Positions 61,174-61,498 of a DNA stretch of 61,498 nt are shown here, piece by piece. The stretch is from Cryomorphaceae bacterium (lineage in GTDB: Bacteria; Bacteroidota; Bacteroidia; Flavobacteriales; Flavobacteriaceae): assembly GCA_003331265.1 (NCBI GenBank), contig QOPV01000006.1:1-61498 (forward strand), written 5' to 3'. Position 1 is the stretch's first letter, and each line of letters begins with the position of its first letter. The notes beneath the pieces are model-generated. The model saw only the letters and a program-made list of their open reading frames with translations. It had not been told where the DNA came from and ran no database searches. The translations under genes were made by a program, and so were the position numbers.

Positions 61174-61498
61174 TCTCTTTTATAATTTGCAAAAAAGGAG
61201 TTTTTATTAGAACGAAACCACAGCCAAGTATAAACCCAATAAAACTGTAAATAACAACCGTTAAAGATCTTTTGGGTGCAGACCTTTGGTTGGGAATAGT
61301 CACTTTTTTAATTACCGAGAACACCGGAGTATCTCTACTGACTTGTAATTTAGACTGTTCTAGCTGCTTTGAGACCTCTTGATACACCGCGCTGACAATG
61401 TTAAACTCTGATTCAAGACCGCTTAATTTGTTTTGAAATCTTGAGTCAACTATGTTTAAATTAGAATCTTTAAACAAAGCTAATTTATTTTGTAAGCT
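61163..61498 (-). CDS. Wzz-type polysaccharide chain-length protein, C-terminal part
   Basis: The minus-strand frame is open from the window edge (61498) and ends at TAA 61163, giving 111 C-terminal residues. It shows a coiled-coil stretch (SGLESEFNIVSAVYQEVSKQ), a Pro-rich loop ending IPNQRSAPKRSL, and one C-terminal membrane helix (TVVIYSFIGFILGCGFVLIK). This is the typical end of Wzz/GumC co-polymerases that set the chain length of O-antigen or exopolysaccharide. It supports a polysaccharide locus extending to the right. Confidence 0.82.
   Translation of the reverse strand, partial: SLQNKLALFKDSNLNIVDSRFQNKLSGLESEFNIVSAVYQEVSKQLEQSKLQVSRDTPVFSVIKKVTIPNQRSAPKRSLTVVIYSFIGFILGCGFVLIKTPFLQIIKEIKS

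Noticed and set aside
1-61498. CRISPR arrays, insertion sequences, prophage or rRNA genes
   Set aside because: No spaced direct repeats, transposase or integrase motifs, phage proteins or rRNA-like sequence were seen on reading either strand.

Overview
The window looks like chromosomal DNA of a marine-type member of the Bacteroidota, most likely class Flavobacteriia. It is AT-rich and gene-dense. Shine-Dalgarno sequences are nearly absent, and many starts are preceded by the Bacteroidota -7 box TAnnTTTG. The gene content is typical of the group: menaquinone rather than ubiquinone synthesis, an OmpA protein with thrombospondin-3 calcium repeats, an IPExxxVDY-family protein, a DUF4837 lipoprotein and the conserved acpP-fabF-pyk-rbfA neighbourhood. 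No phage, transposon or CRISPR array was seen. Species cannot be named from sequence alone.

Layout. 1-4.4 kb: tail of a YHYH protein, a TauE/SafE permease, then a small protein, a lipoprotein, an M28 peptidase, a Tat-exported Gfo/Idh/MocA oxidoreductase and a DUF6150 repeat protein. 4.5-12.6 kb: a compact menaquinone run (ubiE/menG, menF, menD, menB, menA, menC, menE) ending in a hemolysin III gene that overlaps menE; a SOUL haem-binding protein follows. 13.2-20.5 kb (minus strand): AddA- and AddB-like recombination nuclease subunits with the OmpA/TSP3 gene between them. 20.5-25.1 kb: superoxide dismutase, purF, a PfkB kinase, rnhA and purN. 25.2-33.2 kb: acpP, fabF, IPExxxVDY protein, pyk, rbfA, a LolC/E-type permease, dusB (minus) and lepA. 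33.3-39.4 kb: an APC permease with universal-stress domains, an MBL hydrolase, an M1 peptidase overlapping rnpA, an ElaA acetyltransferase and rpiB.

39.4-54.9 kb: a 392-bp AT-rich spacer, then rnr, a LysE exporter, tRNA-Cys(GCA), folB, glnS, an SPFH protein, gltX, ybeY and mnmG. Two parS-like palindromes flank mnmG, one of them inside the 3' end of ybeY. A methyltransferase, a DoxX protein, holB, pgk, a DUF4837 lipoprotein and tatA follow. The parS sites suggest this part lies near the replication origin, but dnaA, parA and parB are not in the window. 54.9-61.5 kb: an M23 peptidase, a GH3-family protein, then the start of a surface-polysaccharide locus: a WecA/MraY-like phosphoglycosyltransferase flanked by two related genes, each predicted to be a periplasmic propeller, one membrane helix and a cytoplasmic winged-helix-like domain, plus the C-terminus of a Wzz chain-length protein.

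The strongest candidates for new biology are the paired propeller/helix/winged-helix proteins around the phosphoglycosyltransferase, the parS pair around mnmG, and a set of -7 boxes placed exactly 4 nt before the start codon, which predicts leaderless mRNAs. All calls come from reading the sequence; no database search was run.
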